DNA of 64,000 nt from Streptomyces paludis (GTDB taxonomy: Bacteria > Actinomycetota > Actinomycetes > Streptomycetales > Streptomycetaceae), in contig NZ_CP031194.1 in assembly GCF_003344965.1 (NCBI RefSeq), positions 7,812,001 to 7,876,000 of the forward strand. The letters run 5' to 3'. Each line of letters starts with the position of its first letter. Position 1 is the stretch's first letter. Of this stretch, positions 34,901-45,785 are shown in pieces. The notes beneath the pieces were generated by a model. It made no database searches, had not been told where the DNA came from, and saw only the letters and a program-made list of their open reading frames with translations. A program made the position numbers and the translations under genes.

Positions 34901-37900
34901 GACAGTCGAGCAGGGTATGGCGCTGTTCGACGCGGCTCTGTCGGTGACGGACGAAGCGGTGGTGTCGCCGGTGCTGCTCGACCTGGCGGCACTGCGGGCC
35001 CGCGGCGAGATCCCCGCCCTGCTGCGTGGACTTGTGCCCACGCGGGGCCGCAGGATCGCGGTGAATGCCGGGGAGGCGGCCGACGGCCTGGCCCGTAGCC
35101 TCTCGGCGCTGCCGGAGGCCGACCGCACTGAGGTCGTGCTCGATCTGGTCCGTGGCCGGGTGGCGGCTGTGTTGGGCTATGAGGCTTCGGCGTCGGTGGA
35201 TCCGGTGCGCTCGTTCCAGGAGTTGGGTCTGGATTCGCTGACGGCGGTGGAGTTGCGTAATGGTCTGGCGGCTGTGACGGGGCTGCGGTTGTCGGCGACG
35301 CTGGTGTTCGACTACCCGACCTGCGCCGTGCTCGCGGACCACCTCCTCGACGAACTGCTCGGCGTCGAGCAGACGCTGACGCCGGTCGCGGTGTTGCCGC
35401 CGGTGTCCGACGATCCGGTGGTGATCGTGGGCATGGCGTGCCGGTATCCGGGTGGGGTGCGGTCGCCTGAGGACCTGTGGCGGTTGGCCACTGACGAGGT
35501 GGACGCCGTGTCGTCGTTCCCGGTGAACCGGGGCTGGGACCTCGAAGGTCTCTACGACCCGGATCCGGACCACCTCGGCACCTCGTACGCGCGTGAGGCC
35601 GGTTTTCTGCACGATGCCGCCGATTTCGACGCGGAGTTCTTCGGTATGAGCCCGCGCGAGGCGCTCGCGACGGACGCGCAGCAGAGGTTGCTGCTGGAGA
35701 CGTCGTGGGAGGCGCTGGAGCGGGTCGGGGTGGATCCGGTGTCGCTGCGCGGCAGTCGCACCGGTGTGTTCGCCGGCGTGATGTACAGCGACTACTCGGA
35801 GTTGCTGAACACCCCAGAGTTCGAGGGGTACCGCGGCAACGGCAGCGCGCCGAGCCTGGTTTCCGGCCGCGTCGCCTACACCTTCGGCTTCGAGGGCCCG
35901 GCGGTGACGGTCGATACCGCGTGCTCGTCGTCGCTGGTGGCCCTGCACTGGGCGGCGCAGGCGTTGCGGTCGGGTGACTGTGATCTGGCGTTGGCGGGTG
36001 GTGTGACAGTGCTGTCCACCCCGAACCTCTTCATCGACTTCTCTCGGCAGCGGGGGATGTCGGCCGATGGTCGTTGCCGGTCCTATGCGGACTCCGCGGA
36101 TGGTGTCGGGTGGTCCGAGGGTGTTGGCATGCTGGTGGTGGAGCGGTTGTCGGATGCGGTGCGCAATGGGCATGAAGTGCTTGCGGTGGTGCGGGGTTCG
36201 GCGGTGAACCAGGATGGTGCGTCGAATGGTCTGACGGCGCCGAATGGTCCGTCGCAGCAGCGGGTGATCCGTCAGGCGCTGGCCGGCGCCGGCCTCGAAC
36301 CGTCCGAGGTGGATGTGGTGGAGGGGCATGGTACGGGTACGGCGTTGGGTGATCCGATCGAGGCGCAGGCGTTGTTGGCGGCCTATGGCCGTGGCCGGGA
36401 GACTCCGTTGCTGCTGGGGTCGGTGAAGTCGAACATCGGTCATACGCAGGCGGCGGCGGGTGTTGCGGGTGTGATCAAGATGGTGATGGCGATGCGGCAC
36501 GGTGTGGTGCCGCGGACTCTGCATGTGGACCGGCCTTCGTCGCATGTGGACTGGGAATCCGGTGATGTCGACCTTGCCACGGAGAGTGTTGTGTGGCCGG
36601 TGGTGGGGCGGCCGAGGCGGGCTGGAGTGTCGTCGTTCGGGATTTCGGGGACGAATGCACATACGATTTTGGAGCAGGCTCCGGTGGTGGAGGCCGTTGA
36701 GTCGGAGCCGTCGGATGTGGTGGTGCCGTGGCTGGTGTCGGGGCGGTCGGCGGTTGCGGTCCGTGAGCAGTTCGGCCGGTTGGCCGAGGTGTCGGCCCGG
36801 CCGTTGGATGTTGCCTACTCATTGATGCTGCGGTCGCGGTTCGACTTCCGTTTGGTGTCGGTTGGTCGGACTCGTGGGGAGTTGGTGTCGTCTGTGGTTG
36901 AGTCGGTGGTGGGTGATGGTCGGTTGGGGGTTGTGTTTACGGGGCAGGGTTCGCAGCGGTTGGGGATGGGGCGTGGGTTGTATGAGCGTTTTCCGGTGTT
37001 TGCGGGGGCTTTTGATGCGGTGATGGTGGAGTTGGGTGGTGATGTTCGTGAGGTGATGTGGGGTGGTGATGGTGTTGAGTTGAGTCGGACGGGGTGGGCG
37101 CAGCCGGCGTTGTTTGCGTTGGAGGTTGCGTTGTTCCGGTTGGTGGAGTCGTGGGGTGTGCGGCCTGAGGTGGTTGCTGGGCATTCGTTGGGTGAGGTGG
37201 TGGCGGCGCATGTGGCGGGTGTGTTGTCGTTGGGTGATGCGTGTCGGTTGGTGCGGGCGCGGGCGCGGTTGATGGATGGGTTGCCGGTGGGTGGTGCGAT
37301 GCTGGCGGTTTCGGCGTCGGAGGCGGATGTGGTGGGGGTGTTGTCGGGTGGTGTGTGTGTTGCGGTGGTGAATGGGCCGGGGTCTGTTGTGGTGTCGGGT
37401 GATGTGGAGGGTGTGGAGGGTGTGGCGGAGCGGGCGGTGGAGTTGGGGTGGAAGTGCAGGCGGTTGTCGGTGTCGCATGCGTTTCATTCGCCGTTGATGG
37501 ATCCGATGTTGGAGGAGTTTGCGGAGGTGGTGGGGGGGCTTGAGTTCTGTGAGCCGGTGTTGCGGTTGATGTCGGGTGATCCGGTGAATCCGGAGTATTG
37601 GGTTCGTCATGTGCGGGAGGCTGTGCGGTTCGGTGATGCGGTGCGGGGGATGGTGGACAGTGGTGTGGGGACGTTTCTGGAGTTGGGGCCGGACGGGACG
37701 TTGTCGGCGATGATTCAGGATGTGGCTGAGGTGACGACGGTGCCGGTGTTGCGGCGTGGTCGGGATGAGGAGATGTCGGCGGTTTCGGCGTTGGGTGTGT
37801 TGCATGCTCATGGTGTGTCGGTGGATTGGGGGGCGTTCTTTGCGGGTTCGGGGGCGCGGCGGGTGGATCTGCCGACCTATGCGTTCCAGCGTGAACGGTT

Positions 37901-40900
37901 CTGGCCGGAGCCGTTGGATGTGGTGTTGTCGTCGGTGGGGCATCCGTTGTTGAGTTCGGTGGTGGTGCTTGCCGATGGTGATGGTGTTGTTCTGTCGGGG
38001 AGGTTGTCGTTGCGTGCGCAGCCGTGGTTGGGGGATCACGTGGTGCATGGTCAGGTTCTGTTTCCGGGGACCGGGTTTGTGGAGCTGGCGCTGCGTGCTG
38101 GTGATGAGGTGGGGCTTGAGCGGATTGAGGAGCTGACGATGGTGGCGCCGTTGGTGCTGCCGGAGCGTGGTGGTGTTGAGCTTCAGGTGTCGGTGGACGG
38201 GGGTGGGCGGGTCGGTTTCTTCTCCCGGCCGGAGGGTGTGGATGGGTCGTGGACGCGGCATGCTGTCGGTGTTCTGGGGCGGGGTGCGGGTTCTGTTGCC
38301 GACGTTGGTGTGTGGCCGCCGGTGGGTGCGGAGTCCTTGTCGTTGGACGGGTTTTATGACCGGGTGCTGGATCTTGGTTTTGGTTATGGGTCGTCGTTCC
38401 GGGGTTTGCGGTCGGTGTGGCGTGCTGACGATGGGGTGTTGTTTGCTGAGGTTGAGCTGCCGGAGGGTGTGTCTGGGCAGTTTGGTGTGCATCCGGCGTT
38501 GTTCGATGCTGTTCTGCATGCTCTGGGGGTTGCCGGGGGTGGTGAGCTGAGTCGGCTGCCGTTTGCGTGGGAGGGTGTGACCCTGCATGCGGCTGGTGCG
38601 ACTGCGTTGCGGGTCAGGCTGGGGGTTGACGGGGACACGGTGTCGGTGGTTGCGGCCGACGGGACGGGTGCTTGTGTGCTCTCGGTGGATGCGTTGACGT
38701 TGCGGGCTGTTACGGCGGATCAGTTCGGGCGGGTGGATTCGCTGTTCCGGGTGGAGTGGTCGACGTCGGTGCCGGCGGTCGGGGTTGATGGGGTGCGGTT
38801 TGTTGAGTTGGTGGGGGATGGTGATGTGGTTGAGTCGGCTCATGTGCTGGCGGGGCGTGTGCTGGAGTTGGTGCGGGAGCCGGATTCGCGGGTGGTGTTT
38901 GTTACTCGGGGTGTGGTGAGTGGTGCGGATCCGGCTGCTGCGGTGGTGTGGGGTCTGGTGCGTTCGGCGCAGTCGGAGTCGCCGGGGCGGTTCTGGTTGG
39001 TTGATGTGGAGGGTGAGGGTGATCCGGTGGTTACGGGTGAGCCTCAGGTGGTGGTGCGTGGGGGTGAGGCGTTTGCGGCCCGGCTTGTTCGGGAGGGGGT
39101 TGGTGAGCGTCGGTTGTGGAGTGGTGGGGGGAGGGTGTTGATTACGGGTGGTACTGGGGGTCTGGGTGCTTTGGTGGCTCGGCATTTGGTGGCTGAGTGT
39201 GGTGTGCGTGAGTTGTTGCTGTTGAGTCGGCGTGGTTCTGCTGCGGTGGGTGTGGGGGAGTTGGTTGCGGAGTTGGAGGGGGGTGGTGCGCGGGTTGGTG
39301 TTGTGGCGTGTGATGTGGCGGATCGGTCCGCGTTGGCTGGGGTGTTGGAGCGGTATCCGGTGACGGGTGTGGTTCATGCGGCTGGTGTGTTGGATGATGG
39401 TGTGTTGGAGTCGTTGACTCCGGAGCGGTTGGATCGTGTGTTGCGTCCGAAGGTGGATGCTGCGTGGTATCTGCATGAGTTGGTCGGGGATGTGGAGCAC
39501 TTTGTGGTGTTCTCGTCGGTGGCGGGTGTGCTGGGTGCGGCTGGTCAGGCGAATTATGCGGCGGGTAACGCGTTCTTGGATGCGTTGGCGGTGCATCGTC
39601 GGGCTCGGGGCTGGTCTGGTGTGTCGTTGGCGTGGGGTCCGTGGGGTCAGGGTGCGGGGATGACCGAGGAGCTGGCGGAAGCGGATCTTGCGCGGATGCG
39701 GCGTTCGGGTGTGCTGCCGTTGGCTCCTGCTGAGGGTCTGGCGTTGTTCGACGGTGCGGGTGAGGGAGCGGTGGTGCCGGTGAAGCTGGACCTGGCGGCG
39801 TTGCGGGCCGCCGGCCAGGTACCGGCCCTCCTCCACAACCTCATCCGCACCCGCAACCACAGAGCCGTCGCACGCACGGGTGAGGCCGGCGGTCTTGTGC
39901 ACCGCCTGGTCGGCCTGACCGTCGGGGAACGCAACGATCTGGTGCTCGATCTGGTCCGTGGCCGGGTGGCGGCTGTGTTGGGCTATGAGGCTTCGGCGTC
40001 GGTGGATCCGGTGCGCTCGTTCCAGGAGTTGGGTCTGGATTCGCTGACGGCGGTGGAGTTGCGTAATGGTCTGGCGGCGGTGACGGGGCTGCGGTTGTCG
40101 GCGACGCTGGTGTTCGACTACCCGACCTGCGCCGTGCTCGCGGACCATATCCTCGACGAACTGATCGGCACCGTCGAGGAACCCTCGGTCCGCGCGGGTG
40201 TGTTGCCGCCGGTGTCCGACGATCCGGTGGTGATCGTGGGCATGGCGTGCCGGTATCCGGGTGGAGTGCGGTCGCCGGAGGACCTGTGGCGGTTGGTCAT
40301 CGACGGCATCGACGCCGTCGACGGCTTCCCGAACGATCGCGGCTGGGACCTCGATGCCCTCTACCACCCCGATGCGGAGCACACCGGTACGTCCTACACC
40401 CGCTCGGGCGGTTTTCTGTACGACGCCGCCGATTTCGACGCGGAGTTCTTCGGTATGAGCCCGCGCGAGGCGCTCGCGACGGACGCGCAGCAGCGGTTGC
40501 TGCTGGAGACGTCGTGGGAGGCGCTGGAGCGGGTCGGGGTGGACCCGGTGTCGTTGCGCGGCAGCCGTACCGGTGTCTTCGCCGGCGTGATGTACGGAGA
40601 TTACTCCGACCTCCTGACCGGTGCCGAGTTCGAGGGCTTCCGCGGCAACGGCAGCTCCGCCAGCGTGGCCTCCGGCCGCGTGGCCTACTCGCTGGGCCTT
40701 GAGGGCCCGGCGGTGACGGTCGATACCGCGTGCTCGTCGTCGCTGGTGGCGCTGCATTCGGCGGCGCAGGCGTTGCGGTCGGGTGACTGTGATCTGGCGT
40801 TGGCGGGTGGTGTGACAGTGCTGTCCACCCCGGAGCTGTTCGTAGAGTTCTCTCGGCAGCGGGGGATGTCGGCCGATGGTCGTTGCCGGTCCTATGCGGA

Positions 40901-43900
40901 CTCCGCGGATGGTGTCGGGTGGTCCGAGGGTGTTGGCATGCTGGTGGTGGAGCGGTTGTCGGATGCGGTGCGCAATGGGCATGAAGTGCTTGCGGTGGTG
41001 CGGGGTTCGGCGGTGAACCAGGATGGTGCGTCGAATGGTCTGACGGCGCCGAATGGTCCGTCGCAGCAGCGGGTGATCCGTCAGGCGCTGGCCGGCGCCG
41101 GCCTCGAACCGTCCGAGGTGGATGTGGTGGAGGGGCATGGTACGGGTACGGCGTTGGGTGATCCGATCGAGGCGCAGGCGTTGTTGGCGGCCTATGGCCG
41201 TGGCCGGGAGACTCCGTTGCTGCTGGGGTCGGTGAAGTCGAACATCGGTCATACGCAGGCGGCGGCGGGTGTTGCGGGTGTGATCAAGATGGTGATGGCG
41301 ATGCGGCACGGTGTGGTGCCGCGGACTCTGCATGTGGACCGGCCTTCGTCGCATGTGGACTGGTCGGCGGGGGCGGTGACGCTGGCGGCGGAGGCGAGTG
41401 TGTGGCCGGTGGTGGGGCGGCCGCGGCGGGCTGGGGTGTCGTCGTTCGGGATTTCGGGGACGAATGTGCATACGATTCTGGAGCAGTACCCCGTCAGTCC
41501 GGTGGAGGTGGAGCCCGCTGACATCGTGGTGCCGTGGGTGGTGGCCGGCAAGACTGCGGCGGCTTTGCGGGAGCAGGTCTCCCGGGTCGTCGGCAGTGCG
41601 GGACATCCGCTGGACCTCGGTTATTCGCTGGCGACGAGTCGGTCGGCATTTGAGCACCGGGCTGTGCTCGTTGGTCGGACTCGTGGGGAGTTGGTGTCGT
41701 CTGTGGTTGAGTCGGTGGTGGGTGATGGTCGGTTGGGGGTTGTGTTTACGGGGCAGGGTTCGCAGCGGTTGGGGATGGGGCGTGGGTTGTATGAGCGTTT
41801 TCCGGTGTTTGCGGGGGCTTTTGATGCGGTGATGGTGGAGTTGGGTGGTGATGTTCGTGAGGTGATGTGGGGTGGTGATGGTGTTGAGTTGAGTCGGACG
41901 GGGTGGGCGCAGCCGGCGTTGTTTGCGTTGGAGGTTGCGTTGTTCCGGTTGGTGGAGTCGTGGGGTGTGCGGCCTGAGGTGGTTGCTGGGCATTCGTTGG
42001 GTGAGGTGGTGGCGGCGCATGTGGCGGGTGTGTTGTCGTTGGGTGATGCGTGTCGGTTGGTGCGGGCGCGGGCGCGGTTGATGGATGGGTTGCCGGTGGG
42101 TGGTGCGATGCTGGCGGTTTCGGCGTCGGAGGCGGATGTGGTGGGGGTGTTGTCGGGTGGTGTGTGTGTTGCGGTGGTGAATGGGCCGGGGTCTGTTGTG
42201 GTGTCGGGTGATGTGGAGGGTGTGGAGGGTGTGGCGGAGCGGGCGGTGGAGTTGGGGTGGAAGTGCAGGCGGTTGTCGGTGTCGCATGCGTTTCATTCGC
42301 CGTTGATGGATCCGATGTTGGAGGAGTTTGCGGAGGTGGTGGGGGGGCTTGAGTTCTGTGAGCCGGTGTTGCGGTTGATGTCGGGTGATCCGGTGAATCC
42401 GGAGTATTGGGTTCGTCATGTGCGGGAGGCTGTGCGGTTCGGTGATGCGGTGCGGGGGATGGTGGACAGTGGTGTGGGGACGTTTCTGGAGTTGGGGCCG
42501 GACGGGACGTTGTCGGCGATGATTCAGGATGTGGCTGAGGTGACGACGGTGCCGGTGTTGCGGCGTGGTCGGGATGAGGAGATGTCGGCGGTTTCGGCGT
42601 TGGGTGTGTTGCATGCTCATGGTGTGTCGGTGGATTGGGGGGCGTTCTTTGCGGGTTCGGGGGCGCGGCGGGTGGATCTGCCGACCTATGCGTTCCAGCG
42701 TGAACGGTTCTGGCCGGAGCCGTTGGATGTGGTGTTGTCGTCGGTGGGGCATCCGTTGTTGAGTTCGGTGGTGGTGCTTGCCGATGGTGATGGTGTTGTT
42801 CTGTCGGGGAGGTTGTCGTTGCGTGCGCAGCCGTGGTTGGGGGATCACGTGGTGCATGGTCAGGTTCTGTTTCCGGGGACCGGGTTTGTGGAGCTGGCGC
42901 TGCGTGCTGGTGATGAGGTGGGGCTTGAGCGGATTGAGGAGCTGACGATGGTGGCGCCGTTGGTGCTGCCGGAGCGTGGTGGTGTTGAGCTTCAGGTGTC
43001 GGTGGACGGGGGTGGGCGGGTCGGTTTCTTCTCCCGGCCGGAGGGTGTGGATGGGTCGTGGACGCGGCATGCTGTCGGTGTTCTGGGGCGGGGTGCGGGT
43101 TCTGTTGCCGACGTTGGTGTGTGGCCGCCGGTGGGTGCGGAGTCCTTGTCGTTGGACGGGTTTTATGACCGGGTGCTGGATCTTGGTTTTGGTTATGGGT
43201 CGTCGTTCCGGGGTTTGCGGTCGGTGTGGCGTGCTGACGATGGGGTGTTGTTTGCTGAGGTTGAGCTGCCGGAGGGTGTGTCTGGGCAGTTTGGTGTGCA
43301 TCCGGCGTTGTTCGATGCTGTTCTGCATGCTCTGGGGGTTGCCGGGGGTGGTGAGCTGAGTCGGCTGCCGTTTGCGTGGGAGGGTGTGACCCTGCATGCG
43401 GCTGGTGCGACTGCGTTGCGGGTCAGGCTGGGGGTTGACGGGGACACGGTGTCGGTGGTTGCGGCCGACGGGACGGGTGCTTGTGTGCTCTCGGTGGATG
43501 CGTTGACGTTGCGGGCTGTTACGGCGGATCAGTTCGGGCGGGTGGATTCGCTGTTCCGGGTGGAGTGGTCGACGTCGGTGCCGGCGGTCGGGGTTGATGG
43601 GGTGCGGTTTGTTGAGTTGGTGGGGGATGGTGATGTGGTTGAGTCGGCTCATGTGCTGGCGGGGCGTGTGCTGGAGTTGGTGCGGGAGCCGGATTCGCGG
43701 GTGGTGTTTGTTACTCGGGGTGTGGTGAGTGGTGCGGATCCGGCTGCTGCGGTGGTGTGGGGTCTGGTGCGTTCGGCGCAGTCGGAGTCGCCGGGGCGGT
43801 TCTGGTTGGTTGATGTGGAGGGTGAGGGTGATCCGGTGGTTACGGGTGAGCCTCAGGTGGTGGTGCGTGGGGGTGAGGCGTTTGCGGCCCGGCTTGTTCG

Positions 43901-45218
43901 GGAGGGGGTTGGTGAGCGTCGGTTGTGGAGTGGTGGGGGGAGGGTGTTGATTACGGGTGGTACTGGGGGTCTGGGTGCTTTGGTGGCTCGGCATTTGGTG
44001 GCTGAGTGTGGTGTGCGTGAGTTGTTGCTGTTGAGTCGGCGTGGTTCTGCTGCGGTGGGTGTGGGGGAGTTGGTTGCGGAGTTGGAGGGGGGTGGTGCGC
44101 GGGTTGGTGTTGTGGCGTGTGATGTGGCGGATCGGTCCGCGTTGGCTGGGGTGTTGGAGCGGTATCCGGTGACGGGTGTGGTTCATGCGGCTGGTGTGTT
44201 GGATGATGGTGTGTTGGAGTCGTTGACTCCGGAGCGGTTGGATCGTGTGTTGCGTCCGAAGGTGGATGCTGCGTGGTATCTGCATGAGTTGGTCGGGGAT
44301 GTGGAGCACTTTGTGGTGTTCTCGTCGGTGGCGGGTGTGCTGGGTGCGGCTGGTCAGGCGAATTATGCGGCGGGTAACGCGTTCTTGGATGCGTTGGCGG
44401 TGCATCGTCGGGCTCGGGGCTGGTCTGGTGTGTCGTTGGCGTGGGGTCCGTGGGGTCAGGGTGCGGGGATGACCGAGGAGCTGGCGGAAGCGGATCTTGC
44501 GCGGATGCGGCGTTCGGGTGTGCTGCCGTTGGCTCCTGCTGAGGGTCTGGCGTTGTTCGACGGTGCGGGTGAGGGAGCGGTGGTGCCGGTGAAGCTGGAC
44601 CTGGCGGCGTTGCGGGCCGCCGGCCAGGTACCGGCCCTCCTCCACAACCTCATCCGCACCCGCAACCACAGGGCCATGGCTGCTGCCGCGCCGACCGGCG
44701 GCGGATTCGTCGCTGCACTTGCCGCGGCCGCTCCCGCCGACCGGCCTGAACAAGTACTCGAGCTCATCCGTCGACACGCCGCTTCCGTCCTCGGCCACGG
44801 CGACGCGACAGAACTCCTGCCGAACCGGCGCTTCCAGGACCTCGGGTTCGACTCGCTGATCGCCATCGAATTCCGCAACCGAATCGGTGACGAGATTGGT
44901 CAGCGACTGCCCGCGGCATTGCTGTTCGACTACCCGACTCCGGCCGAGCTGGTCGACCATCTGCTGCCCATAATGGTCGCCGAGGAACCGACCGGGCCGG
45001 CCGCGCTACTGGCGGAACTGGATCGACTGGAGCGTGTGCTGGACGAGACCACCGTGGACGACGAGCGCCTGCACCGGCAGATCGCCGGCCGACTGGACGT
45101 GCTCCGCGGCAGGTGGACGACAGGCCAGGAGAAGAACGAGGAAGGGTTCGATGTCGAGTCGGCCACCGACGACGACATGTTCCGTATGCTCGACGGTGAG
45201 CTGGGCCTGGGCCAGTGA
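25902..45218 (+). CDS. Type I PKS with four modules (2-5): KR; DH-KR; DH-KR; DH-KR, PimS1-like
   Basis: A 6438-residue four-module synthase, ATG start after GAGAAAGAGGA at 25885-25895, N-terminal docking helix residues 5-30. Module 2 (KS about 36-460, AT, KR Tyr near 1289, ACP Ser near 1446) has no DH and should leave the hydroxyl that closes the lactone. Module 3 starts near 1505, module 4 near 3170, module 5 near 4773. Each has KS with DTACSSS, AT with GHSLGE and HAFHS (malonyl), DH with [12 protein letters not shown] with LDD, and ACP, so each makes a double bond (triene portion). ACP serines lie near 3112, 4713 and 6318. C-terminal docking tail ends DGELGLGQ. Odd features: the four AT domains are the same ~809-bp sequence; module 5 is identical to module 3 over its rear KS-linker-AT and to module 4 over AT-DH-KR; these blocks use G/T-ending codons while other parts use C/G. 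The TGA at 45216-45218 abuts an IS630-type fossil. A fourth polyene double bond would need DH in the missing next protein. Confidence 0.95.
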   Translation: MDDHGQQDKVVEYLRRVTVDLRTARQRVEELELKGREPIAVVGMACRYPGGVRSPEDLWQLVVDGTDAITKFPADRGWDLDALYDADPDHLGTSYARSGGFLHDAGNFDAEFFGMSPREAMATDAQQRLLLETSWEALERAGVDPVSLRGSRVGVYAGVMYSDYRELLADDGFEGYRTNGSLPSVASGRVAYSLGLEGPAVTVDTACSSSLVTLHLAAQALRNGDCTLALAGGVTVMSTPSTFVEFSRQRGLSEDGRCKAFSDSADGTGWAEGVGMLVLERLSDAVRNGHEVLAVVRGSAVNQDGASNGLTAPNGPSQQRVIKLALASAGLKASEVDVVEGHGTGTALGDPIEAQALLATYGRDRETPLLLGSVKSNIGHTQAAAGVAGVIKMVMAMRHGVVPKSLHAGTPSSHVDWSAGAVTLAAEASAWPVVGRPRRAGVSSFGISGTNAHTILEQAPVIEPRVAVPDDAVVPWVLSGHSPVALRAQVERLAVGLAAGAHPADVGLTLAAGRAHLEHRAVFVGRDGADLVGRLTAWQGSGSVVGDGRLGVVFTGQGSQRLGMGRGLYERFPVFAGAFDAVMVELGGDVREVMWGGDGVELSRTGWAQPALFALEVALFRLVESWGVRPEVVAGHSLGEVVAAHVAGVLSLGDACRLVRARARLMDGLPVGGAMLAVSASEADVVGVLSGGVCVAVVNGPGSVVVSGDVEGVEGVAERAVELGWKCRRLSVSHAFHSPLMDPMLEEFAEVVGGLEFCEPVLRLMSGDPVNPEYWVRHVREAVRFGDAVRGMVDSGVGTFLELGPDGTLSAMIQGMAAVTTVPVLRKDLPEEESVVTALGALHADGVAVDWPAFFGPLRAARADLPTYAFQHHWYWPEPTDGEPVATDPVDTEFWDAIESEDLDGLAAGLGLTGEELSGVVPALAAWRRRRRTERDLDAVRYRETWTPLTGAVTGTPRGTWLVVVPEDADETWVSRVAGAAGPGAIRVNTPAIADADTLAAQLSIAQGAGFAGVLSLLAEDPAGLVATATLIRALTGLGSTAPIWAVTRGAVAAVEDDAVEHPEHAGVWGLARVAALEHPVGWGGVVDLPAEPDEAALTRLAALLAHPAGEEEVAIRNGGFALGRRLTPAPAGDAREWTPTGTVLITGGTGALGARVARRLAERGVARLVLVSRRGDTAPGATELRDELAASGVEVDLVAADTADRDAMAAVLAAIPDDEPLTGVVHAAGVLEDGVLTGLSAQQFETVFRAKATSALVLDELTRDHDLSVFALFSSAAGSAGNPGQANYAAANAVLDAIAQRRHALGLPGTSLAWGAWAGDGMAASAAGVGAAALDPQLALSVFEQAVVAPEPTLTVLDVRHPDVLATLLTPRPRRPLLSALPEARRFAESTAVAASGLAAELTALDEDQRLARVADVVRRAVAAVLHSLPGGVVPDREFSKLGFDSLTSVELRNRLVAVTGLSLPATLLYDYPTPAALAELLLTELLDAPVTTVTAPAAAITDEPIAIVGMACRFPDGIDSPEALWALLTEGRDAIGPFPADRGWDLDALAGDRPDHSATQLGGFLHDIAGFDAEFFEVSPREAMAMDPQQRLLLETSWEALERAGIDPLSLRGGSAGVFVGTNGQDYGGVLVGSEAGRQGYTGTGLAASVLSGRLSYALGLEGPAVTVDTACSSSLVALHWATQALRGGECSLALVGGVTLMTTPWLFVEFSRQGGLAPDGRCKAFAEDADGTGWSEGVGMLVVERLSDAVRNGHEVLAVVRGSAVNQDGASNGLTAPNGPSQQRVIRQALAGAGLEPSEVDVVEGHGTGTALGDPIEAQALLAAYGRGRETPLLLGSVKSNIGHTQAAAGVAGVIKMVMAMRHGVVPRTLHVDRPSSHVDWSAGAVTLAAEASVWPVVGRPRRAGVSSFGISGTNVHTILEQYPVSPVEVEPADIVVPWVVAGKTAAALREQVSRVVGSAGHPLDLGYSLATSRSAFEHRAVLVGRTRGELVSSVVESVVGDGRLGVVFTGQGSQRLGMGRGLYERFPVFAGAFDAVMVELGGDVREVMWGGDGVELSRTGWAQPALFALEVALFRLVESWGVRPEVVAGHSLGEVVAAHVAGVLSLGDACRLVRARARLMDGLPVGGAMLAVSASEADVVGVLSGGVCVAVVNGPGSVVVSGDVEGVEGVAERAVELGWKCRRLSVSHAFHSPLMDPMLEEFAEVVGGLEFCEPVLRLMSGDPVNPEYWVRHVREAVRFGDAVRGMVDSGVGTFLELGPDGTLSAMIQDVAEVTTVPVLRRGRDEEMSAVSALGVLHAHGVSVDWGAFFAGSGARRVDLPTYAFQRERFWPVRTGVTGDVSNAGLASVEHPLLGAAVALAGAEATVLTGRLSVRSVPWLADHVVHGQVLFPGTGFVELALRAGDEVGLDRIDELTLAVPLVLPENGAVHIQVRVDGSAFGVFSRPEHHEGHWTQHAFGVLAASEVTTADLSEWPPAGAEAVALDGFYERLGGLGFGYGPTFRGLRAAWRRGHEVYAEVALPGDTADQCAAYGLHPALLDAVLHATSLTGDAHRSVLPFAWEGVTLHAAGAAALRVKLTGNPANGVTITVADVAGNPVATVDSLVFREVTADQIGPSTDALYRIDWSTPVRAVDEPVTAVVLGDDPSGVADRLRSAGVMVSTAADLASLGDAAADAVVVPLAADGDVLVGTHDLAERVLGLLQHRLASHAADGTRLVFVVDGADLTAAALCGLVRSAQTENPGRFVLVDTDHGPLPLGAVLGVDEPQVRVRDGEVRAARLARLTAPAAGTDWDADGTVLITGGTGGLGAALARHLAAERGVRHLLLLSRRGPAADGVAELVADLAELGATATVLACDVEDREALATALGGVPAEHPLRAVVHAAGVLDDGVIDSLTPERLAAVLRVKADGAWHLHELTADLDAFVLFSSVAGILGSAGQGNYAAGNAFLDALAAHRRAHGLPGLSLAWGAWAPETGMTAGLTDADRARLAREGVPPLTVEQGMALFDAALSVTDEAVVSPVLLDLAALRARGEIPALLRGLVPTRGRRIAVNAGEAADGLARSLSALPEADRTEVVLDLVRGRVAAVLGYEASASVDPVRSFQELGLDSLTAVELRNGLAAVTGLRLSATLVFDYPTCAVLADHLLDELLGVEQTLTPVAVLPPVSDDPVVIVGMACRYPGGVRSPEDLWRLATDEVDAVSSFPVNRGWDLEGLYDPDPDHLGTSYAREAGFLHDAADFDAEFFGMSPREALATDAQQRLLLETSWEALERVGVDPVSLRGSRTGVFAGVMYSDYSELLNTPEFEGYRGNGSAPSLVSGRVAYTFGFEGPAVTVDTACSSSLVALHWAAQALRSGDCDLALAGGVTVLSTPNLFIDFSRQRGMSADGRCRSYADSADGVGWSEGVGMLVVERLSDAVRNGHEVLAVVRGSAVNQDGASNGLTAPNGPSQQRVIRQALAGAGLEPSEVDVVEGHGTGTALGDPIEAQALLAAYGRGRETPLLLGSVKSNIGHTQAAAGVAGVIKMVMAMRHGVVPRTLHVDRPSSHVDWESGDVDLATESVVWPVVGRPRRAGVSSFGISGTNAHTILEQAPVVEAVESEPSDVVVPWLVSGRSAVAVREQFGRLAEVSARPLDVAYSLMLRSRFDFRLVSVGRTRGELVSSVVESVVGDGRLGVVFTGQGSQRLGMGRGLYERFPVFAGAFDAVMVELGGDVREVMWGGDGVELSRTGWAQPALFALEVALFRLVESWGVRPEVVAGHSLGEVVAAHVAGVLSLGDACRLVRARARLMDGLPVGGAMLAVSASEADVVGVLSGGVCVAVVNGPGSVVVSGDVEGVEGVAERAVELGWKCRRLSVSHAFHSPLMDPMLEEFAEVVGGLEFCEPVLRLMSGDPVNPEYWVRHVREAVRFGDAVRGMVDSGVGTFLELGPDGTLSAMIQDVAEVTTVPVLRRGRDEEMSAVSALGVLHAHGVSVDWGAFFAGSGARRVDLPTYAFQRERFWPEPLDVVLSSVGHPLLSSVVVLADGDGVVLSGRLSLRAQPWLGDHVVHGQVLFPGTGFVELALRAGDEVGLERIEELTMVAPLVLPERGGVELQVSVDGGGRVGFFSRPEGVDGSWTRHAVGVLGRGAGSVADVGVWPPVGAESLSLDGFYDRVLDLGFGYGSSFRGLRSVWRADDGVLFAEVELPEGVSGQFGVHPALFDAVLHALGVAGGGELSRLPFAWEGVTLHAAGATALRVRLGVDGDTVSVVAADGTGACVLSVDALTLRAVTADQFGRVDSLFRVEWSTSVPAVGVDGVRFVELVGDGDVVESAHVLAGRVLELVREPDSRVVFVTRGVVSGADPAAAVVWGLVRSAQSESPGRFWLVDVEGEGDPVVTGEPQVVVRGGEAFAARLVREGVGERRLWSGGGRVLITGGTGGLGALVARHLVAECGVRELLLLSRRGSAAVGVGELVAELEGGGARVGVVACDVADRSALAGVLERYPVTGVVHAAGVLDDGVLESLTPERLDRVLRPKVDAAWYLHELVGDVEHFVVFSSVAGVLGAAGQANYAAGNAFLDALAVHRRARGWSGVSLAWGPWGQGAGMTEELAEADLARMRRSGVLPLAPAEGLALFDGAGEGAVVPVKLDLAALRAAGQVPALLHNLIRTRNHRAVARTGEAGGLVHRLVGLTVGERNDLVLDLVRGRVAAVLGYEASASVDPVRSFQELGLDSLTAVELRNGLAAVTGLRLSATLVFDYPTCAVLADHILDELIGTVEEPSVRAGVLPPVSDDPVVIVGMACRYPGGVRSPEDLWRLVIDGIDAVDGFPNDRGWDLDALYHPDAEHTGTSYTRSGGFLYDAADFDAEFFGMSPREALATDAQQRLLLETSWEALERVGVDPVSLRGSRTGVFAGVMYGDYSDLLTGAEFEGFRGNGSSASVASGRVAYSLGLEGPAVTVDTACSSSLVALHSAAQALRSGDCDLALAGGVTVLSTPELFVEFSRQRGMSADGRCRSYADSADGVGWSEGVGMLVVERLSDAVRNGHEVLAVVRGSAVNQDGASNGLTAPNGPSQQRVIRQALAGAGLEPSEVDVVEGHGTGTALGDPIEAQALLAAYGRGRETPLLLGSVKSNIGHTQAAAGVAGVIKMVMAMRHGVVPRTLHVDRPSSHVDWSAGAVTLAAEASVWPVVGRPRRAGVSSFGISGTNVHTILEQYPVSPVEVEPADIVVPWVVAGKTAAALREQVSRVVGSAGHPLDLGYSLATSRSAFEHRAVLVGRTRGELVSSVVESVVGDGRLGVVFTGQGSQRLGMGRGLYERFPVFAGAFDAVMVELGGDVREVMWGGDGVELSRTGWAQPALFALEVALFRLVESWGVRPEVVAGHSLGEVVAAHVAGVLSLGDACRLVRARARLMDGLPVGGAMLAVSASEADVVGVLSGGVCVAVVNGPGSVVVSGDVEGVEGVAERAVELGWKCRRLSVSHAFHSPLMDPMLEEFAEVVGGLEFCEPVLRLMSGDPVNPEYWVRHVREAVRFGDAVRGMVDSGVGTFLELGPDGTLSAMIQDVAEVTTVPVLRRGRDEEMSAVSALGVLHAHGVSVDWGAFFAGSGARRVDLPTYAFQRERFWPEPLDVVLSSVGHPLLSSVVVLADGDGVVLSGRLSLRAQPWLGDHVVHGQVLFPGTGFVELALRAGDEVGLERIEELTMVAPLVLPERGGVELQVSVDGGGRVGFFSRPEGVDGSWTRHAVGVLGRGAGSVADVGVWPPVGAESLSLDGFYDRVLDLGFGYGSSFRGLRSVWRADDGVLFAEVELPEGVSGQFGVHPALFDAVLHALGVAGGGELSRLPFAWEGVTLHAAGATALRVRLGVDGDTVSVVAADGTGACVLSVDALTLRAVTADQFGRVDSLFRVEWSTSVPAVGVDGVRFVELVGDGDVVESAHVLAGRVLELVREPDSRVVFVTRGVVSGADPAAAVVWGLVRSAQSESPGRFWLVDVEGEGDPVVTGEPQVVVRGGEAFAARLVREGVGERRLWSGGGRVLITGGTGGLGALVARHLVAECGVRELLLLSRRGSAAVGVGELVAELEGGGARVGVVACDVADRSALAGVLERYPVTGVVHAAGVLDDGVLESLTPERLDRVLRPKVDAAWYLHELVGDVEHFVVFSSVAGVLGAAGQANYAAGNAFLDALAVHRRARGWSGVSLAWGPWGQGAGMTEELAEADLARMRRSGVLPLAPAEGLALFDGAGEGAVVPVKLDLAALRAAGQVPALLHNLIRTRNHRAMAAAAPTGGGFVAALAAAAPADRPEQVLELIRRHAASVLGHGDATELLPNRRFQDLGFDSLIAIEFRNRIGDEIGQRLPAALLFDYPTPAELVDHLLPIMVAEEPTGPAALLAELDRLERVLDETTVDDERLHRQIAGRLDVLRGRWTTGQEKNEEGFDVESATDDDMFRMLDGELGLGQ
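27531..28339 (+). repeat. AT-domain repeat, copy 1 of 4 (module 2)
   Basis: 809 bp coding for the malonyl AT core (from [15 protein letters not shown] to GTLSAMI). It matches the copies at 31905, 36906 and 41715; the encoded residues are identical in all four, and the DNA is the same wherever compared. Coding-strand composition is G/T-rich and C-poor, in contrast to the C-rich module 2 sequence on either side. Confidence 0.9.
31106..32907 (+). repeat. Module 3 block identical to module 5 (1802 bp; partner 40916-42717)
   Basis: Covers the rear of KS, the KS-AT linker and the AT of module 3. It matches 40916-42717 at a constant offset of 9810, including the variable linker (residues [17 protein letters not shown]) that differs in modules 2 and 4. 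The boundaries are the first mismatches: C31105 versus T40915, and the base after 32907/42717. Confidence 0.88.
31905..32713 (+). repeat. AT-domain repeat, copy 2 of 4 (module 3)
   Basis: Second copy of the 809-bp AT unit, offset 4374 from copy 1. In modules 3-5 the shared sequence is longer and begins about 43 bp earlier, in the [11 protein letters not shown] linker segment. Confidence 0.9.
36861..39862 (+). repeat. Module 4 block identical to module 5 (3002 bp; partner 41670-44671)
   Basis: Covers AT-DH-KR and the start of the KR-ACP linker of module 4. It matches 41670-44671 at a constant offset of 4809. Translations in all frames that I compared agree, so the identity is at DNA level and not only protein level. 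First mismatches are G36860/C41669 and A39863/G44672. Confidence 0.88.
36906..37714 (+). repeat. AT-domain repeat, copy 3 of 4 (module 4)
   Basis: Third copy of the AT unit, offset 5001 from copy 2. It forms the start of the longer 3002-bp block shared with module 5. Confidence 0.9.
41715..42523 (+). repeat. AT-domain repeat, copy 4 of 4 (module 5)
   Basis: Fourth copy of the AT unit, offset 4809 from copy 3 and 9810 from copy 2. It lies where the module 3-like and module 4-like blocks of mosaic module 5 overlap. Confidence 0.9.
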
Positions 45219-45690
45219 CCTGAGTCGGAGATTCGGTGGCAGTCGGCGGTGAATTTGTCGAGGATCTCGTCGCTGTCTTCGCCCGGACGAAGGGGCGGGG
45301 TTGGTCGTTCCAGTAGGCCAGCCACGCCCTGACGTCGCGTTCGAGAGCCTGGACGGCCAGGATCAGGTGTACATCCAGCCCGGCGGGCACTTCCCTGTCG
45401 AGTTCGGCCAGGATTTTTCTTGAACTCGATGGCGCGGTGACGGCGGTGCAGTGAGCCGATGACCTTGCCGGTGGCCACCTCCAGGGCAGCGAACAGGGTG
45501 GTAGTGCCGGCACGGACGTAGTCGTGGCTCAGCCGCTCGGGGACGCCGGGCACCATCGGCAGGACGGGCTGGGACCGGTCCTGGGCCTGGATCTGCGACT
45601 TCTTGTCCACGCAGAGCCCCAGGGCCTTCTTCGGCGGATATGGCGTCCCGCTGTGTGGTGTAGCCGACCACGTTGAGGGAGTGCGCCGGG
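45219..45690 (-). pseudogene. IS630-type transposase fossil, 3' part
   Basis: On the minus strand the reading CVDKKSQIQAQDRSQPVLP, then HDYVRAGTTTLFAALEVATG, then HRRHRAIEFKK matches the catalytic core of IS630/Tc1-type transposases. After an A-run (about 45415) the frame shifts to LAELDREVPAGLDVHLI. Roughly 60 residues of the DDE region are then missing, then VQALERDVRAWL, and after another shift [19 protein letters not shown], the usual C-terminus. The family stop codon is replaced by TGG. The fragment is dead: it has at least two frameshifts and an internal deletion. Its end coincides with the PKS stop codon, and no terminal inverted repeat is recognisable there. Confidence 0.82.
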
Positions 45691-45785
45691 GGCGTGTGCT
45701 CACCGGTTTCCGCTCCCTGCCCATGGGGGCGGTCAACCGTGCAACTCTCCCTGGTGAAAGGCTAGTTCAACGCGGGAGGTGCAGG

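Noticed and set aside
36819..44960. Open frame of 2713 codons on the minus strand inside the four-module PKS gene
   Set aside because: It is a mirror of the G/T-rich repeated blocks. The translation is low complexity (His, Arg, Pro, Gln, Thr), repeats with the same period as the PKS modules, resembles no family and has no ribosome-binding site.
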